Assembly: GCF_028548395.1 (NCBI RefSeq)
Contig: NZ_JAQQLA010000004.1
Coordinates: 186,001 to 250,000, forward strand
Reading direction: 5' to 3'
Source: Vogesella indigofera
Lineage (GTDB): Bacteria; Pseudomonadota; Gammaproteobacteria; Burkholderiales; Chromobacteriaceae
DNA: 64,000 bases
The translations under genes were made by a program, and so were the position numbers. The notes beneath the pieces were generated by a model, which was given only the letters and a program-made list of their open reading frames with translations, did no database searches and was not told the DNA's origin. Every line of letters begins with the position of its first letter. Positions within the stretch are counted from its first letter, which is position 1. Positions 46,324-57,977 of this stretch are shown here, in pieces.

Positions 46324-47078
46324 TGTACGGCTTCATTACCCTGTTCAAGAAGGAAATCCTGCGCTTCTGGAAGGTCGGCTTCCAGACGGTGATGGCGCCG
46401 GTGCTGACCGCACTGCTGTACCAGATGATCTTCTCGCACGTGCTGTCGCAGCATGTCGAGGCCTATCCCGGCGTCAGCTACACCGCGTTCCTGATCCCAG
46501 GCCTCGCGATGATGTCGATGGCGCAGAACGCGTTCGCCAACAGCTCGTCCAGTCTGATCCAGTCCAAGATCACCGGGAACATCGTGTTCCTGCTGCTACC
46601 GCCAATCAGTGCACCGGCGTTCTTCGGCGCCTACCTGCTTGCGTCTGTCGTGCGCGGGCTGGTGGTCGGCTGCGGCGTGCTGCTGGTCACCGCCTGGTTC
46701 GGCCTCAGCCTGCCGGCGCAGCCGCTGTGGTTGCTGGCCTTTGCCGTGCTCGGCTGCGGCGTGCTCGGCGCGCTGGGCATCATGGCCGGCATCTGGGCCG
46801 ACAAGTTCGACCAGCTGGCCGCGTTCCAGAACTTCCTGATCATGCCGCTGACGTTCTTGTCCGGCGTGTTCTACTCTATCAACAGCCTGCCGCCGCTCTG
46901 GCGCAGCATCTCCCACCTCAACCCGGTGTTCTACATGATCGACGGCTTCCGCTACGGTTTCTTCGGCCAGGCCGACGTCTCGCCGTGGCTGTCGCTGACG
47001 GTGGTCGGCGGCTGTTTCGTCGCGCTGTCGCTGTGGGTGATGCGGCTGATCGCCAGCGGCTACAAGCTTCGCCATTGA
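46323..47078 (+). CDS. ABC-2 type exporter permease (YadH-like)
   Basis: 251 aa, six hydrophobic segments. The ABC2_membrane pattern YTAFLIPGLAMMSMAQNAFA and PLTFLSGVFYSINSLPPLWR, then SHLNPVFYMIDGFRYGFFG, is close to YadH. Translationally coupled to the ATPase gene (TGATG). Located just before the ibaG-murA pair, where mla lipid transport genes lie in E. coli, but it is not an Mla permease. Confidence 0.93.
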
Positions 47079-47125
47079 GCAGCGGCACCTTGCGTGCCGC
47101 GCCATTACAACAAAAGACAGGAACC

Positions 47126-47374
47126 ATGATGGTAAGTGCAGACTATATCAAGGAAGTCATTCTCGCCGGACTTCCCTGTGACTACATTGACGTGCAGGGC
47201 GATGACGGCACCCACTTCAACGCCGTGATCGTCAGCGCGGAATTCTCCGGCCGCAATCGCGTCCAGCGCCACCAGTTGGTGTACCAGGCCCTCGGCGACC
47301 GCATGCGTGCCGAGATTCATGCATTGGGAATGAAGACACTCAGCCCGGAAGAATGGGCGCAGCAACAAGGCTAA
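47126..47374 (+). CDS. ibaG: BolA/IbaG-family protein
   Basis: 82 aa. BolA fold with VQGDDGTHFNAVIVSAEFSG, then NRVQRHQLVYQALGDRM and EIHALGMKTLSPEEWAQ. The conserved RHQ-x-V-Y identifies the family. Small partner of monothiol glutaredoxins in Fe-S trafficking. Ten bases before murA, the arrangement seen in E. coli (ibaG-murA). ATGATG start; either could be used. Confidence 0.92.
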   Translation: MMVSADYIKEVILAGLPCDYIDVQGDDGTHFNAVIVSAEFSGRNRVQRHQLVYQALGDRMRAEIHALGMKTLSPEEWAQQQG

Positions 47375-48643
<1,269 letters not shown>

Positions 48644-48661
48644 ATCTTAAACATCGACACC

Positions 48662-48698
48662 ACCGCCGTAGCTGCAAAAGCAGATACGGCGGTTTTTT
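48662..48698 (+). terminator. Terminator after murA
   Basis: Stem ACCGCCGTA (48662-48670) / TACGGCGGT (48685-48693) followed by TTTTT. The stretch from here to 48853 is AT-rich (around 48700-48775) and probably holds the chemoreceptor promoter, which I could not define. Confidence 0.9.
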
Positions 48699-48853
48699 AT
48701 GGTCATAACTGTTTAACAAAACTGTTGCACAAACGTCATTTACCGCATGTTAATTTAAAATATTAAACACACGTCGCTTTATCTTCCGCCTCGCCGCCGC
48801 CTATCATCAGCCGACCCGCACCACCACAACCCGCTGCAGCGACAAGGAAGATC

Positions 48854-50836
48854 ATGTTCGACACCATCAAGGCCAAGCTGCTGGTCGGCACCGGCCTGCT
48901 CGTTCTCGGCGGCTTCAGCCTGATCATCGGTCTCAACGCCCGCCTCTCCACGCAACAGGCGGAACAGCACGCGCTGGCGGCCACCCGGCTGCTGGCCGCC
49001 AACGAGGCCGCCAAGCTCAACCAGCGCCTGGAAGCCGCCTACACCACCACCAAGGACCTCGCCGCCTACGCGCTGGTGCTGAAGCGCGGCGCGCCGGCCA
49101 ACGCCCGCGCCCTTGCCGGCGCCCACACCCGCCGGCTGATGCAGACCAATCCGCAGGCCATCGGCGTGTTTCTCGGCTGGGAGCCGGACGCGCTGGACGG
49201 GCGCGACCGCGAGCTGGCCGGGCAGCCGGAGAACGGCGCCAGCGGCCGCGCCGGCAGCTACTGGTTCCGCAAGGGCGGCCAGGAGGACGTGGTGTGGGGC
49301 TCGGAGGACACCGCCGGCAGCGAGTACTACGACGGCCCGAAGCACAGCCTGCAGCCGGTGCTGACCGAGCCGTACGAGGACCACGACATCAAGGTGCTGA
49401 TGGCGACGCTGTCCTACCCCATCCTCGATAACGGCCGCTTTCTCGGCGTCGCCGGCATCGACTTCGGCCTGGCACAGCTGCAGGCGGTCGCCGCCGCGAT
49501 CAGGCCCTACGGCAGCGGCTTCATGACCATCTATTCCAGCAACGGCATGGTGCTCGGCGCCGGCGACAAGACGCTGGTCGGCAAGGCGGCCCCGAGCCTG
49601 CCGGCCGCGGCGCGGCGCGCGATCCGCAGCGGCGCCAGCCTGCAGTACGTCGATGACGGGCAGGTGCTGCACTACATCGAGCCGATGCGCGTCGGCAACA
49701 TTCGCAACGCGTGGGCGGTGCGCATCTCGATCCCGCTGGAGCGTGCGCTGGCCGACAGCCGCGCCGCCACCCGCGACACCATCCTGTTCAGCCTCGGCGC
49801 GCTGCTGCTGATCCTGCTGGTGCTCGGCGCGTTGCTGCGGCGGCTGACCACCCCGCTGACACGACTGCAGCAGGCGTTGAGCGCGCTGGCCACCGGCGAC
49901 GGCGACCTCACCCGCGAGCTGGCGATCCGCGGCCGTGACGAGATCGGCGCCTCCGCCGGCGCCTTCAACCGTTTCAGCCAGTCGCTGCGGCAGATGCTGC
50001 TGGAAGTGCGCGAGCGGGTCGGCGCCGTGCACCACGCCACCCAAGCACTGGCCGGCGAAACCGGCGACATCAGCACCCGCTCGCAACAGCAGGCGGTGGC
50101 CGCCACCGCCACCGCCGCCGCCATCGAGCAGCTGTCGGTCAGCATCAGCCACATCGCCGACTCCGCCCGCGTCGCCGAAGGCAGCGTGCGCGAGGCCGGC
50201 CAGGAGGCGGAACAGGTCGCCGACAGCGTGCACGCCACCGCCAGCGGGATCTCGTGCATCGCCGACACCATCCGCCAGCTCAGCAGCGTGCTGGCCGGGC
50301 TGGAGCAGCGTTCCGGCCAGATCAGCCACGTGGTGCAGGTGATCCGCGACATCGCCGAGCAGACCAATCTGCTGGCGCTGAACGCGGCAATCGAGGCCGC
50401 GCGCGCCGGCGAACAGGGGCGCGGTTTCGCCGTGGTCGCCGACGAGGTACGCAAGCTGGCGGAGCGCAGCGCCGGCGCCACCGTGGAAATCGCCGCCAGC
50501 ATCCGCCAGGTGCAGGACGAGACCCGCAACGCCAACGACAGCATGAACACCGCCATCCGCCAGGTGGAAACCGGGGTACAACAGGCGGAACGTGCCGCCG
50601 CCGCCATCTCCGGCATCCACCACCACAACCAGCAGGTGATGCGCACCGTGGCCGGCATCGCCAGCGCCACCGCCCAGCAGTCCAGCGCCAGTCACGACAT
50701 CGCGCGCAACGTGGCGCAGATCCACGACATGATCGACGGCACCGATCAGTCGGTGCTGCATGCCACCCGCGCCACCGGTCAGCTGCGCCAGCTGGCGGAC
50801 GAGCTGCAGCAACGCATCGAGCGCTTCAAGCTGTAA
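48854..50836 (+). CDS. Methyl-accepting chemotaxis protein with dCache sensor
   Basis: 660 aa. TM1 at about 9-28; periplasmic dCache-type region about 30-305 ([60 protein letters not shown]); TM2 about 312-332 ([19 protein letters not shown]). A HAMP domain follows, then the signalling domain with the conserved tip [20 protein letters not shown] and [18 protein letters not shown]. No C-terminal NWETF tether. Ligand unknown; the dCache class often binds amino acids. Confidence 0.94.
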   Translation: MFDTIKAKLLVGTGLLVLGGFSLIIGLNARLSTQQAEQHALAATRLLAANEAAKLNQRLEAAYTTTKDLAAYALVLKRGAPANARALAGAHTRRLMQTNPQAIGVFLGWEPDALDGRDRELAGQPENGASGRAGSYWFRKGGQEDVVWGSEDTAGSEYYDGPKHSLQPVLTEPYEDHDIKVLMATLSYPILDNGRFLGVAGIDFGLAQLQAVAAAIRPYGSGFMTIYSSNGMVLGAGDKTLVGKAAPSLPAAARRAIRSGASLQYVDDGQVLHYIEPMRVGNIRNAWAVRISIPLERALADSRAATRDTILFSLGALLLILLVLGALLRRLTTPLTRLQQALSALATGDGDLTRELAIRGRDEIGASAGAFNRFSQSLRQMLLEVRERVGAVHHATQALAGETGDISTRSQQQAVAATATAAAIEQLSVSISHIADSARVAEGSVREAGQEAEQVADSVHATASGISCIADTIRQLSSVLAGLEQRSGQISHVVQVIRDIAEQTNLLALNAAIEAARAGEQGRGFAVVADEVRKLAERSAGATVEIAASIRQVQDETRNANDSMNTAIRQVETGVQQAERAAAAISGIHHHNQQVMRTVAGIASATAQQSSASHDIARNVAQIHDMIDGTDQSVLHATRATGQLRQLADELQQRIERFKL

Positions 50837-50845
50837 CGGCACGCC

Positions 50846-50877
50846 AAGGTTGGCCGCAAACCCTTGCGGCCAACCTT
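50846..50877. repeat. Head-to-head pair of the 13-base repeat downstream of the chemoreceptor gene
   Basis: AAGGTTGGCCGCAA (50846-50859) and TTGCGGCCAACCTT (50864-50877), 14-base perfect arms, 4-base loop ACCC, starting 10 bases after the stop codon. No T-run directly follows, so by itself it is not a classical terminator. Confidence 0.9.
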
Positions 50878-50883
50878 GTGCAT

Positions 50884-50925
50884 AAAAAAAACCGGCAGGC
50901 CCCCTGGGGGGGCGCTGCCGGTTTT
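50884..50925. terminator. Bidirectional terminator between the chemoreceptor gene and apt
   Basis: ACCGGCAG (50891-50898) / CTGCCGGT (50915-50922) with an additional inner C-run/G-run stem, flanked by eight As and by TTTT. It serves two convergent genes. Confidence 0.88.
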
Positions 50926-50946
50926 CGGCTCAGGCGGCAATAACGC

Positions 50947-51507
50947 TCAGTGGCCGTCGAACGAGCACACCGTGAACAGCGGGATGTTCAGCTCGCGCAT
51001 CAAATCGCCACCACCCAGCTCCGGCAGCTCGATGATGCCGGCGGTCTCGACCACTTCCGCACCCAGGCGCTGCAGCAGCTTGTAGCCGGCCATCATGGTG
51101 CCGCCGGTGGCGATCAGGTCGTCGATCAGCACCACGCGGTCGCCCGGCTTCACCGCGTCGGTATGCATCTCCACGGTGGCGTTGCCGTACTCCAGCTCGT
51201 ACTCCTCGGCCACGGTGGTGAACGGCAGCTTGCCCTTCTTGCGGATCGGCACGAAGCCGACATTCAGCTCGTAGGCCAGCACCGAGCCGATGATGAAGCC
51301 GCGCGCGTCCAGCCCCGCCACCATGTCGATGCGCTCGCCCATGTAGCGGTGCACGAAGATGTCGATCAGCATGCGGAAGGTTTTCGGATTCTGCAGCAGC
51401 GGCGTGATGTCGCGGAACATCACCCCTTCGCTCGGCCAGTTTGGTACGGTGCGGATCCAGCCCTTCAGGTAGCGGGAGTAATCCAGGTTGCTCAGGTTTT
51501 CCATCAA
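50947..51507 (-). CDS. apt: Adenine phosphoribosyltransferase
   Basis: 186 aa. PRPP-binding motif [14 protein letters not shown], with [20 protein letters not shown] and [19 protein letters not shown] upstream, as in Apt. Salvages adenine to AMP. It lies nine bases after the NCS2 permease gene on the same strand, suggesting an uptake-salvage operon for adenine. Confidence 0.96.
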   Translation of the reverse strand: MMENLSNLDYSRYLKGWIRTVPNWPSEGVMFRDITPLLQNPKTFRMLIDIFVHRYMGERIDMVAGLDARGFIIGSVLAYELNVGFVPIRKKGKLPFTTVAEEYELEYGNATVEMHTDAVKPGDRVVLIDDLIATGGTMMAGYKLLQRLGAEVVETAGIIELPELGGGDLMRELNIPLFTVCSFDGH

Positions 51508-51516
51508 TTCAATGCC

Positions 51517-52812
51517 TTAGTGGAAGAATGCCAGTTTCACGACCCACAGCCCGGCAATCACCAGTACCGCCGGCTTCAGATCGGCAAAGCGGCCGGCCAG
51601 GATCTTGATCACGGCGTAGCTGATGAAGCCGAAGGCGATGCCGTCGGCAATGGAGAAGGTGAACGGCATCGCCACCGCGGTCATCACCGCCGGCGCCGAT
51701 TCGGTCAGGTCGTCCCAGTCGATCTCGGCCAGGCCGCGCGTCATCAGCACGGCGACGTAGCACAGCGCCGGCGCGGTGGCGTAGGCCGGCACCGTCTTGG
51801 CCAGTGGCGAAATCCACAGGCAGGCGAGGAACAGGATCGCCACCACCAGCGCGGTGAGGCCGGTACGGCCGCCGACGGCGGTGCCGGCTGCAGATTCAAT
51901 ATAGGCGGTGGTCGACGAGGTGCCCATCGCCGCGCCGGCGGTAATGGCGATCGAGTCGGCCATCAGCGCGCGCTTCAGCCGCGGCAGCTTGCCGTCCTTG
52001 TCCAGCAGGCCGGCGCGGTGCGACACGCCGACCAGGGTGCCGGTGGTGTCGAACAGGTCGACAAAGAAGAACACGAAAATCACGCCCAGCAGGCCGGCGG
52101 ACAGCGCGCCCTCCAGATCCATGTGCATGAAAGTCGGCGCCATGCTCGGCACCGGCGCGAACAGGCCTTCGAAATTGGACAGCCCCAGCGTCACCGACAG
52201 CACCGTCACCGCCAAGATGCCGATGATGATCGAGCCCGGCACGCGGCGGTATTCCAGCGCCACGATGATGAAGAAGCCGAGGATGGCGAGCAGCACTTTC
52301 GGATCGTGCAGATTGCCCAGCGTCACCAGCGTGGCCGGATGATCGGCCACCACGCCGGCATTCTTCAGCGCGATGATGGCGAGGAACAGGCCGACACCGG
52401 CAGAGATGGCGAACTTCAGCGACTGCGGAATGGCGTTGACGATCGCCTCCCGCACCTTGAACAGGCTCACCGCCAGGAACACGATGCCGGAGATGAACAC
52501 CGCGCCCAGCGCCGCCTGCCACGGCACGCCCATGCCCTGCACCACGGTGAAGGTGAAGTAGGCATTCAGGCCCATGCCCGGCGCCAGCGCGATCGGGTAG
52601 TTGGCGACCAGGCCCATGATGCCGGTGCCCAGCGCCGCGGCTAGGCAGGTGGCCACGAAGACGGCATTGAAATCCATGCCGGTGAGCGACAAAATCGCCG
52701 GGTTGACGATGACGATGTAGGCCATGGTCAGGAAGGTGGTAAAGCCGGCGATGACCTCCGTTCTCACGTCGGTGCCGTGCTCTTTCAGCTTGAAAAAGCT
52801 TTCCAGCAGCAT
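51517..52812 (-). CDS. NCS2-family purine permease (AzgA/AdeP-like)
   Basis: 431 aa, 12-14 helices. Begins MLLESFFKLKEHGTDVRTEV, then IAGFTTFLTMAYIVIVNPAI and NYPIALAPGMGLNAYFTFTV, plus GTSSTTAYIESAAGTAVGGR, all diagnostic of the AzgA subgroup. Start ATG at 52810-52812 has GAGGGAG upstream. Adjacent apt argues for adenine as substrate; hypoxanthine or guanine cannot be excluded. Confidence 0.92.
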   Translation of the reverse strand: MLLESFFKLKEHGTDVRTEVIAGFTTFLTMAYIVIVNPAILSLTGMDFNAVFVATCLAAALGTGIMGLVANYPIALAPGMGLNAYFTFTVVQGMGVPWQAALGAVFISGIVFLAVSLFKVREAIVNAIPQSLKFAISAGVGLFLAIIALKNAGVVADHPATLVTLGNLHDPKVLLAILGFFIIVALEYRRVPGSIIIGILAVTVLSVTLGLSNFEGLFAPVPSMAPTFMHMDLEGALSAGLLGVIFVFFFVDLFDTTGTLVGVSHRAGLLDKDGKLPRLKRALMADSIAITAGAAMGTSSTTAYIESAAGTAVGGRTGLTALVVAILFLACLWISPLAKTVPAYATAPALCYVAVLMTRGLAEIDWDDLTESAPAVMTAVAMPFTFSIADGIAFGFISYAVIKILAGRFADLKPAVLVIAGLWVVKLAFFH

Positions 52813-52976
52813 CTTGTTCTCCCTCAAATTACGCAGATAAGTTTCTGACAAAACGCGCGATTTTAACTGAAACGGTTGTTTCACGCTCGGCGAGATACAC
52901 GGCTGCACGGTACTTAACCAACAATGGCCCTTGTGGTATCCTGAAATATTATTTCCGATCGTTGGCAGGAAGCCTC

Positions 52977-53603
52977 ATGTCGCAAACAAACGGCACGATT
53001 TTCATCGTGGTCGCCCCGTCCGGAGCCGGCAAAACCTCGCTGGTCAGCGCGCTGCTGCAAGCTGAACCCAGTGTCGAACTCTCCGTGTCCTATACCACCC
53101 GCGCCCCGCGCCAGGGTGAAGAAAACGGCAAGCACTACCACTTTAGCGATCGCGCCACGTTCGAAAACATGATCGAAGCCGGTGATTTCCTCGAGTACGC
53201 CGAGGTCTACGGCAACTACTACGGCACCAGCAAGCGCTGGCTGCGCGAAAGGTTGGCCGCAGGCCGCGACATCCTGCTGGAGATCGACTGGCAGGGCGCG
53301 CGCCAGGTGCGCGAGGTGTTCCCGGACGCGGTATCGGTGTTCATCCTGCCGCCGTCGATCGCGGTACTGGAAGCCCGCCTGCGTGGCCGCGCCACCGACA
53401 GCGAGGAGGTTATCGCCCGCCGCCTGTCCGAAGCGCGCGCCGAGATCGACCAGGTCGCCGAGTACGACTACCTGATCGTCAACGACGATTTCGAACAGGC
53501 GCGCCTCGACCTGATCAGCGTCATCCGCAGCCAGCGCTTGCGCGGCGAGCGGCAATGCCGTCACCATCAGGCAGCGATTGCCGCAATGCAGACGCCGGCC
53601 TGA
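52977..53603 (+). CDS. gmk: Guanylate kinase
   Basis: 208 aa. P-loop [22 protein letters not shown]-binding [20 protein letters not shown] and [23 protein letters not shown] at 52977 preceded by GGCAGGAAG; a TTG at 52962 is less likely. First gene of gmk-rpoZ-spoT. A possible weak promoter is TTAACC-17-TATCCT just upstream. An exact repeat copy (53249-53261) is read R-L-A-A with AGG-TTG codons. Confidence 0.97.
   Translation: MSQTNGTIFIVVAPSGAGKTSLVSALLQAEPSVELSVSYTTRAPRQGEENGKHYHFSDRATFENMIEAGDFLEYAEVYGNYYGTSKRWLRERLAAGRDILLEIDWQGARQVREVFPDAVSVFILPPSIAVLEARLRGRATDSEEVIARRLSEARAEIDQVAEYDYLIVNDDFEQARLDLISVIRSQRLRGERQCRHHQAAIAAMQTPA
53249..53261 (+). repeat. 13-base repeat copy in gmk
   Basis: Exact AAGGTTGGCCGCA; uses AGG and TTG codons. 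Confidence 0.85.
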
Positions 53604-53670
53604 TACTTGCAGTTCCGCCGCTACAACCCCATTATTTTTTGCACCACCTTCACCAGGGAGACACCCATTC

Positions 53671-53877
53671 ATGGCCCGCATTACTGTTGACGACTGCCTG
53701 GACCGTATCCAGAACCGCTTTGACCTGACCCTGGCCGCATCCTACCGCGCCCGCCAGGTTGCCTCCGGCGCCACCACCTTTGTGGAACAGGGCCGCAACA
53801 AGCCGACCGTGGTCGCGCTGCGCGAAATCGCCGCCGGCCACATCGGCCGCGAGATCTTGACCCGCAACAAGTCGTAA
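53671..53877 (+). CDS. rpoZ: RNA polymerase omega subunit
   Basis: 68 aa. [20 protein letters not shown], then [20 protein letters not shown] and [15 protein letters not shown] are the omega pattern. ATG with AGGGAG upstream. Between gmk and spoT, the conserved order. Slightly shorter than in E. coli (91 aa). Confidence 0.97.
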   Translation: MARITVDDCLDRIQNRFDLTLAASYRARQVASGATTFVEQGRNKPTVVALREIAAGHIGREILTRNKS

Positions 53878-53885
53878 GCCGCAAC

Positions 53886-56048
53886 ATGAGCCAGGACAGC
53901 GCCGCCGAACACATCGACTACAACGCCCTCGTTGACGCCGAGGCGGCGGCCCTGTTCGACGCGGCCAACCAGTACCTGCGCCCGGAGGACGTGCAACTGC
54001 TGCGGCAGGCGTTCGCCACCGCGCGCGAGGCGCACGAAGGCCAGACCCGCAAGAGCGGCGAGCCCTACATCACCCACCCACTGGCGGTGGCGGCGATGCT
54101 CACCGACTGGCGCCTTGATGCCCAGGGCCTGGCCGCCGCGCTGATGCACGACGTGCTGGAAGACACCGGCGTCAGCAAGCCGACGCTGAGCGAGAAATTC
54201 GGCCGCACCATCGCCGACCTGGTCGACGGTCTGTCCAAGCTGGAACGGCTGGAATATCAGACCAAGGAATCGGCACAGGCGGAGAACTTCCGCAAGATGG
54301 TGCTGGCGATGGCGCGCGACATCCGCGTCATCATCGTCAAGCTCGCCGACCGGCTACACAATATGCGCACTCTGGACGCGATGCGCGAGGACAAGCGCCA
54401 GCGCATCGCACTGGAAACGCTGGAAATCTACGCACCGATCGCCAACCGCATCGGCCTGAACAAGGTCTATCGCGAGCTGCAGGACCTGGCGTTCAAGCAC
54501 CTGCACCCGCACCGCTACAGCGTGCTATCCAAGGCAGTACGCGCCGCCCGTGGCAATCGCCGCGAAGTGGTCAACAAGATCCTACAGGCCGTCACCCACA
54601 AGCTGGGCGAGGCCAACATCGAGGCCACCATCAAGGGCCGCGAGAAAAACCTGTACAGCATCTACAAGAAGATGCAGGAAAAGCACCTGTCGTTTTCCGA
54701 GGTGCTCGACATCTACGGCTTCCGCATCGTGGTCAAGGACAACGCCAGCTGCTACCTGACGCTGGGCGCGCTGCACAGCCTGTACAAGCCCATCCCCGGC
54801 AAGTTCAAGGACTACATCGCCATCCCCAAGGGCAACGGCTACCAGAGCCTGCACACCACCCTGTTCGGCCCTTACGGCACGCCGGTGGAAATGCAGATCC
54901 GTACCCAGGAGATGAACGCCGTCGCCGAGGCCGGCGTCGCCTCGCACTGGATGTACAAGTCCGGCGACGCCAGCATCGATGCCGCCAAGCAGCGCACCCA
55001 CCAGTGGCTGCAGAGCATCCTCGACATGCAGGAAGAAAGCGAAGACGCGATCGAATTCCTGGAACACATCAAGATCGACCTGTTCCCGGACGAAGTCTAC
55101 GTCTTCACCCCGAAAGGCAAGATCATGGTGCTGCCGCAAGGCTCCACCCCGGTCGACTTTGCCTACGCGGTGCATACCGACATCGGCCACCGCTGCATCG
55201 CCGGCCGCGTCAACTTCAATCTGGTGCCGCTGCGCACTGTGCTGCGCAACGGTGACACCGTCGAGATCATCACCTCGACCCAGGCCAAGCCCAACCCGTC
55301 GTGGCTCAATTTCGTGCAGAGCGGCCGCGCCCGCTCCGGCATCCGCAACTACCTGAAAACGCTGCAGCAGAAGGACGCGGTGCAGCTCGGTGAAAAGCTG
55401 CTGCGCCAGGCGGCCAGCGCGCTGTCGCCGACGCCGCTGGACATCTCGCCGAAGCTGGAAGACAGCCTGCTGCACGCGCTGGGCGAACGCCAGCGCAGCT
55501 TCAACGACCTGCTCGCCGACATCGGCACCGGCAAACAGCTGGCGATCGTGATCGCGCGCAAGCTGTTCGAACTGTCCGGCGAACAACTGGGGCAGACCCC
55601 GGATGTCGGCCCGGTCACCATCCGCGGCAACGAGGGCGGCGCGGTGCAACTGTCCAGCTGCTGCAACCCGATCCCCGGCGACGCCATCATCGGCGTCATC
55701 AGCAAGGGCCAGGGACTGCTGGTGCATCGCAAGGGCTGCGGCAATGCCGCGCGCATCGACCCGGAAAAGCTGCTGGAAGTGAACTGGGAACCGCAGAAGG
55801 ACCGCATGTTCGGCGTCAACATCAGCGTGCTGGCGCACAACCAGCGCGGCGCGCTGGCCGAAATCGCCGCCGCCATCTCGCACGCCTCGGCCAATATCGA
55901 GACGGTCGACACCCAGGAAAACCACGGTGGCGACGGCTTCATCCACATCCACTTCCGCCTGCAGGTCGACAACCTGATCCATCTGGAAAACGTGCTGACC
56001 GCGATCCAGCAGGTCAATGTCGTGCAGCAGGCCGAACGACGCCAATAA
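53886..56048 (+). CDS. spoT: Bifunctional (p)ppGpp synthase/hydrolase SpoT
   Basis: 720 aa RSH protein. HD hydrolase domain ([35 protein letters not shown]), synthetase domain ([40 protein letters not shown]), TGS ([20 protein letters not shown]), zinc-finger-like ([20 protein letters not shown]) and C-terminal ACT. The intact HD residues indicate hydrolase activity. Eight bases after rpoZ. Confidence 0.96.
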   Translation: MSQDSAAEHIDYNALVDAEAAALFDAANQYLRPEDVQLLRQAFATAREAHEGQTRKSGEPYITHPLAVAAMLTDWRLDAQGLAAALMHDVLEDTGVSKPTLSEKFGRTIADLVDGLSKLERLEYQTKESAQAENFRKMVLAMARDIRVIIVKLADRLHNMRTLDAMREDKRQRIALETLEIYAPIANRIGLNKVYRELQDLAFKHLHPHRYSVLSKAVRAARGNRREVVNKILQAVTHKLGEANIEATIKGREKNLYSIYKKMQEKHLSFSEVLDIYGFRIVVKDNASCYLTLGALHSLYKPIPGKFKDYIAIPKGNGYQSLHTTLFGPYGTPVEMQIRTQEMNAVAEAGVASHWMYKSGDASIDAAKQRTHQWLQSILDMQEESEDAIEFLEHIKIDLFPDEVYVFTPKGKIMVLPQGSTPVDFAYAVHTDIGHRCIAGRVNFNLVPLRTVLRNGDTVEIITSTQAKPNPSWLNFVQSGRARSGIRNYLKTLQQKDAVQLGEKLLRQAASALSPTPLDISPKLEDSLLHALGERQRSFNDLLADIGTGKQLAIVIARKLFELSGEQLGQTPDVGPVTIRGNEGGAVQLSSCCNPIPGDAIIGVISKGQGLLVHRKGCGNAARIDPEKLLEVNWEPQKDRMFGVNISVLAHNQRGALAEIAAAISHASANIETVDTQENHGGDGFIHIHFRLQVDNLIHLENVLTAIQQVNVVQQAERRQ

Positions 56049-56050
56049 TC

Positions 56051-56254
56051 ATGACCACGCTCATCATCAACGGCGAGACGCGCCAGTTTGACGAGATCGG
56101 CACGCTGGACGCGCTGATCGACACCCTAGACCTGCGCGGCAAGCGCATCGCCATCGAACACAATGGCGAGATCGTGCCGCGCAGCCAGCATGCGCACACC
56201 CGGCTGAGCGACGGCGACACGCTGGAAGTCGTCGTTGCCGTTGGCGGCGGCTAA
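56051..56254 (+). CDS. thiS: ThiS, sulfur carrier protein for thiamine synthesis
   Basis: 67 aa ubiquitin-like protein ending in the required Gly-Gly (VVVAVGGG); internal [20 protein letters not shown]. Carries sulfur as thiocarboxylate to ThiG. Two bases after spoT and 24 before thiG, so probably read from the gmk-rpoZ-spoT transcript. Confidence 0.93.
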   Translation: MTTLIINGETRQFDEIGTLDALIDTLDLRGKRIAIEHNGEIVPRSQHAHTRLSDGDTLEVVVAVGGG

Positions 56255-56278
56255 CCTACCCCCAAGGAGAAAGACACC

Positions 56279-57073
56279 GTGCAGGACGCTCTGACCATCG
56301 CAGGAAAATCCTATCAATCGCGACTGCTGGTAGGCACCGGCAAATACCGGGATTTCCAGCAGACCGCCGACGCCCTGGATGCCTCCGGCTGCGAAATCGT
56401 CACCGTCGCCATCCGCCGCGTCAACCTGGGACAGACGGCCGGCGAGCCGAACCTGCTGGACTTTCTGCCGAAAAACCGGTATACACTGCTGCCCAACACG
56501 GCGGGCTGCTACTCGGCTGACGATGCCGTACGCACACTGCGTCTGGCACGCGAACTGCTGGGTGACCACCGCCTGGTGAAACTGGAAGTGTTGGGCGACC
56601 CGAACAATCTGTACCCTAATATGCGCGAAACCCTGAAAGCCGCGGAAACGCTGGTGAAGGAAGGTTTCGATGTCATGGTGTACACCTCGGATGATCCGAT
56701 TGCCGCACGCGAGCTGGAACAGATCGGCTGCTGCGCGATCATGCCGCTGGCCAGCCTGATCGGCTCCGGCATGGGTATCCTCAATCCGTGGAACCTGCAA
56801 CTGATCATCGAACAGGCCTCGGTGCCGGTTCTGGTCGATGCCGGCGTCGGTACCGCATCCGATGCCGCCATCGGTATGGAATTAGGCTGTGACGGTGTGT
56901 TGATGAACACCGCCATCGCCGCAGCACAAGACCCCGTGCGTATGGCACGGGCAATGAAACTTGCTGTCGAAGCAGGCCGCGAAGCCCATCTGGCGGGTCG
57001 CATGCCTCGACGCTTTTATTCGGCGACTCCGTCTTCGCCACTCGAGGGGGTGATTTCTTCCCGCAAGGGATGA
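56279..57073 (+). CDS. thiG: ThiG, thiazole synthase
   Basis: 264 aa TIM barrel. GTG start at 56279 with AAGGAG ten bases before. Motifs [20 protein letters not shown], the imine-forming Lys in [18 protein letters not shown], and [20 protein letters not shown] with [20 protein letters not shown]. Forms the thiazole phosphate with ThiS. No thiO, thiC or thiE is in the window. Confidence 0.96.
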   Translation: MQDALTIAGKSYQSRLLVGTGKYRDFQQTADALDASGCEIVTVAIRRVNLGQTAGEPNLLDFLPKNRYTLLPNTAGCYSADDAVRTLRLARELLGDHRLVKLEVLGDPNNLYPNMRETLKAAETLVKEGFDVMVYTSDDPIAARELEQIGCCAIMPLASLIGSGMGILNPWNLQLIIEQASVPVLVDAGVGTASDAAIGMELGCDGVLMNTAIAAAQDPVRMARAMKLAVEAGREAHLAGRMPRRFYSATPSSPLEGVISSRKG

Positions 57074-57114
57074 TGCATTCAGGCACACAAATACCCTTTG
57101 CCCTGCATCAGGCT

Positions 57115-57143
57115 TTTACAAAAGCTACGACGTTGTTTACAAT
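57115..57143 (+). promoter_or_regulatory. Sigma-70 promoter for rpsU
   Basis: -35 TTTACA (57115-57120), 17-base spacer, -10 TACAAT (57138-57143), about 60 bases before the rpsU start. It opens the rpsU-yqeY-dnaG-rpoD group. Confidence 0.7.
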
Positions 57144-57202
57144 ACTCATTTTCCTCGGGGCGGTTTTACGCCTCAAGCCAAGATTTTAAGGACCTTCGCT
57201 AA

Positions 57203-57415
57203 ATGCCGAATATTCGCGTTAAAGAGAACGAGCCGTTCGAAGTTGCCATGCGTCGCTTCAAGCGCGCGATCGAAAAAACCGGTCTGCTGACCGAACTGCG
57301 TGCTCGTGAGTTCTACGAAAAGCCAACTGCAGAACGCAAGCGCAAGAAAGCGGCCGCCGTTAAGCGCCACTACAAGCGTATCCGCAGCCAGATGCTGCCA
57401 CCGAAGCTGTACTAA
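57203..57415 (+). CDS. rpsU: 30S ribosomal protein S21
   Basis: 70 aa, basic. [20 protein letters not shown], then [20 protein letters not shown] and a Lys/Arg-rich tail match S21. First gene of the macromolecular-synthesis group. Followed by its own hairpin terminator, which likely lowers read-through into dnaG and rpoD. Confidence 0.98.
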   Translation: MPNIRVKENEPFEVAMRRFKRAIEKTGLLTELRAREFYEKPTAERKRKKAAAVKRHYKRIRSQMLPPKLY

Positions 57416-57438
57416 GCTTCCCGGTTGTACGCATGAAG

Positions 57439-57462
57439 ACCGCAGGCCTGTCCTGCGGTTTT
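57439..57462 (+). terminator. Terminator or attenuator after rpsU
   Basis: Stem ACCGCAGG (57439-57446) / CCTGCGGT (57452-57459) followed by TTTT. Confidence 0.8.
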
Positions 57463-57471
57463 GCCATTTAT

Positions 57472-57496
57472 ACGTTGGCCGCATGCGGCCAACGTT
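57472..57496. repeat. Tail-to-tail pair of the 13-base repeat between rpsU and yqeY
   Basis: ACGTTGGCCGCA (57472-57483) abuts TGCGGCCAACGTT (57484-57496), forming a 24-base perfect palindrome (57472-57495) with no loop. It lies 10 bases after the rpsU terminator and 25 before yqeY. Confidence 0.88.
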
Positions 57497-57520
57497 CTCC
57501 CCTCAAGTACGGACACGATC

Positions 57521-57967
57521 ATGAGCCTGAAAGCACGCATCCAAGACGACATGAAATCGGCGATGAAAGCCCGCGAAACCGAACGCCTGGCCGCCATCCG
57601 CCTGCTGATGGCCGCGATCAAGCAAAAGGAAGTCGACGAGCGTATCGAGCTGGACGACGCCGCCATCACCACGGTGGTCGACAAGATGCTGAAACAGCGC
57701 CGTGACTCGATCAGCCAGTACGAAGCCGCCCAGCGCCAGGACCTGGCCGACAAGGAAAAGGCGGAAATGGCAGTACTGATGACCTACCTGCCGCAGCAAC
57801 TGAGCGAGGCCGAGATCGACACCATGATCGAAGGCGCCATCCTCAGCAGCGGTGCCGCCGGCATGCAGGACATGGGCAAGGTGATGGCGCTGCTGAAGCC
57901 GCATATGGCCGGCCGTGCCGACATGGCCGCCGTCTCCGCCCGCATCAAGGCAAAGCTGGCAGGCTGA
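57521..57967 (+). CDS. yqeY: YqeY-family GatB-related protein
   Basis: 148 aa. SLKARIQDDMKSAMKARETE, LLMAAIKQKEVDERIELDDA, then AVLMTYLPQQLSEAEIDTMI and the C-terminal GatB-like tail. Related to the tRNA-binding tail domain of GatB; precise role unknown. Found between rpsU and dnaG in many proteobacteria; ATG at 57521 is the first in frame after the palindrome. Confidence 0.94.
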   Translation: MSLKARIQDDMKSAMKARETERLAAIRLLMAAIKQKEVDERIELDDAAITTVVDKMLKQRRDSISQYEAAQRQDLADKEKAEMAVLMTYLPQQLSEAEIDTMIEGAILSSGAAGMQDMGKVMALLKPHMAGRADMAAVSARIKAKLAG

Positions 57968-57977
57968 TCCCCGCCGG

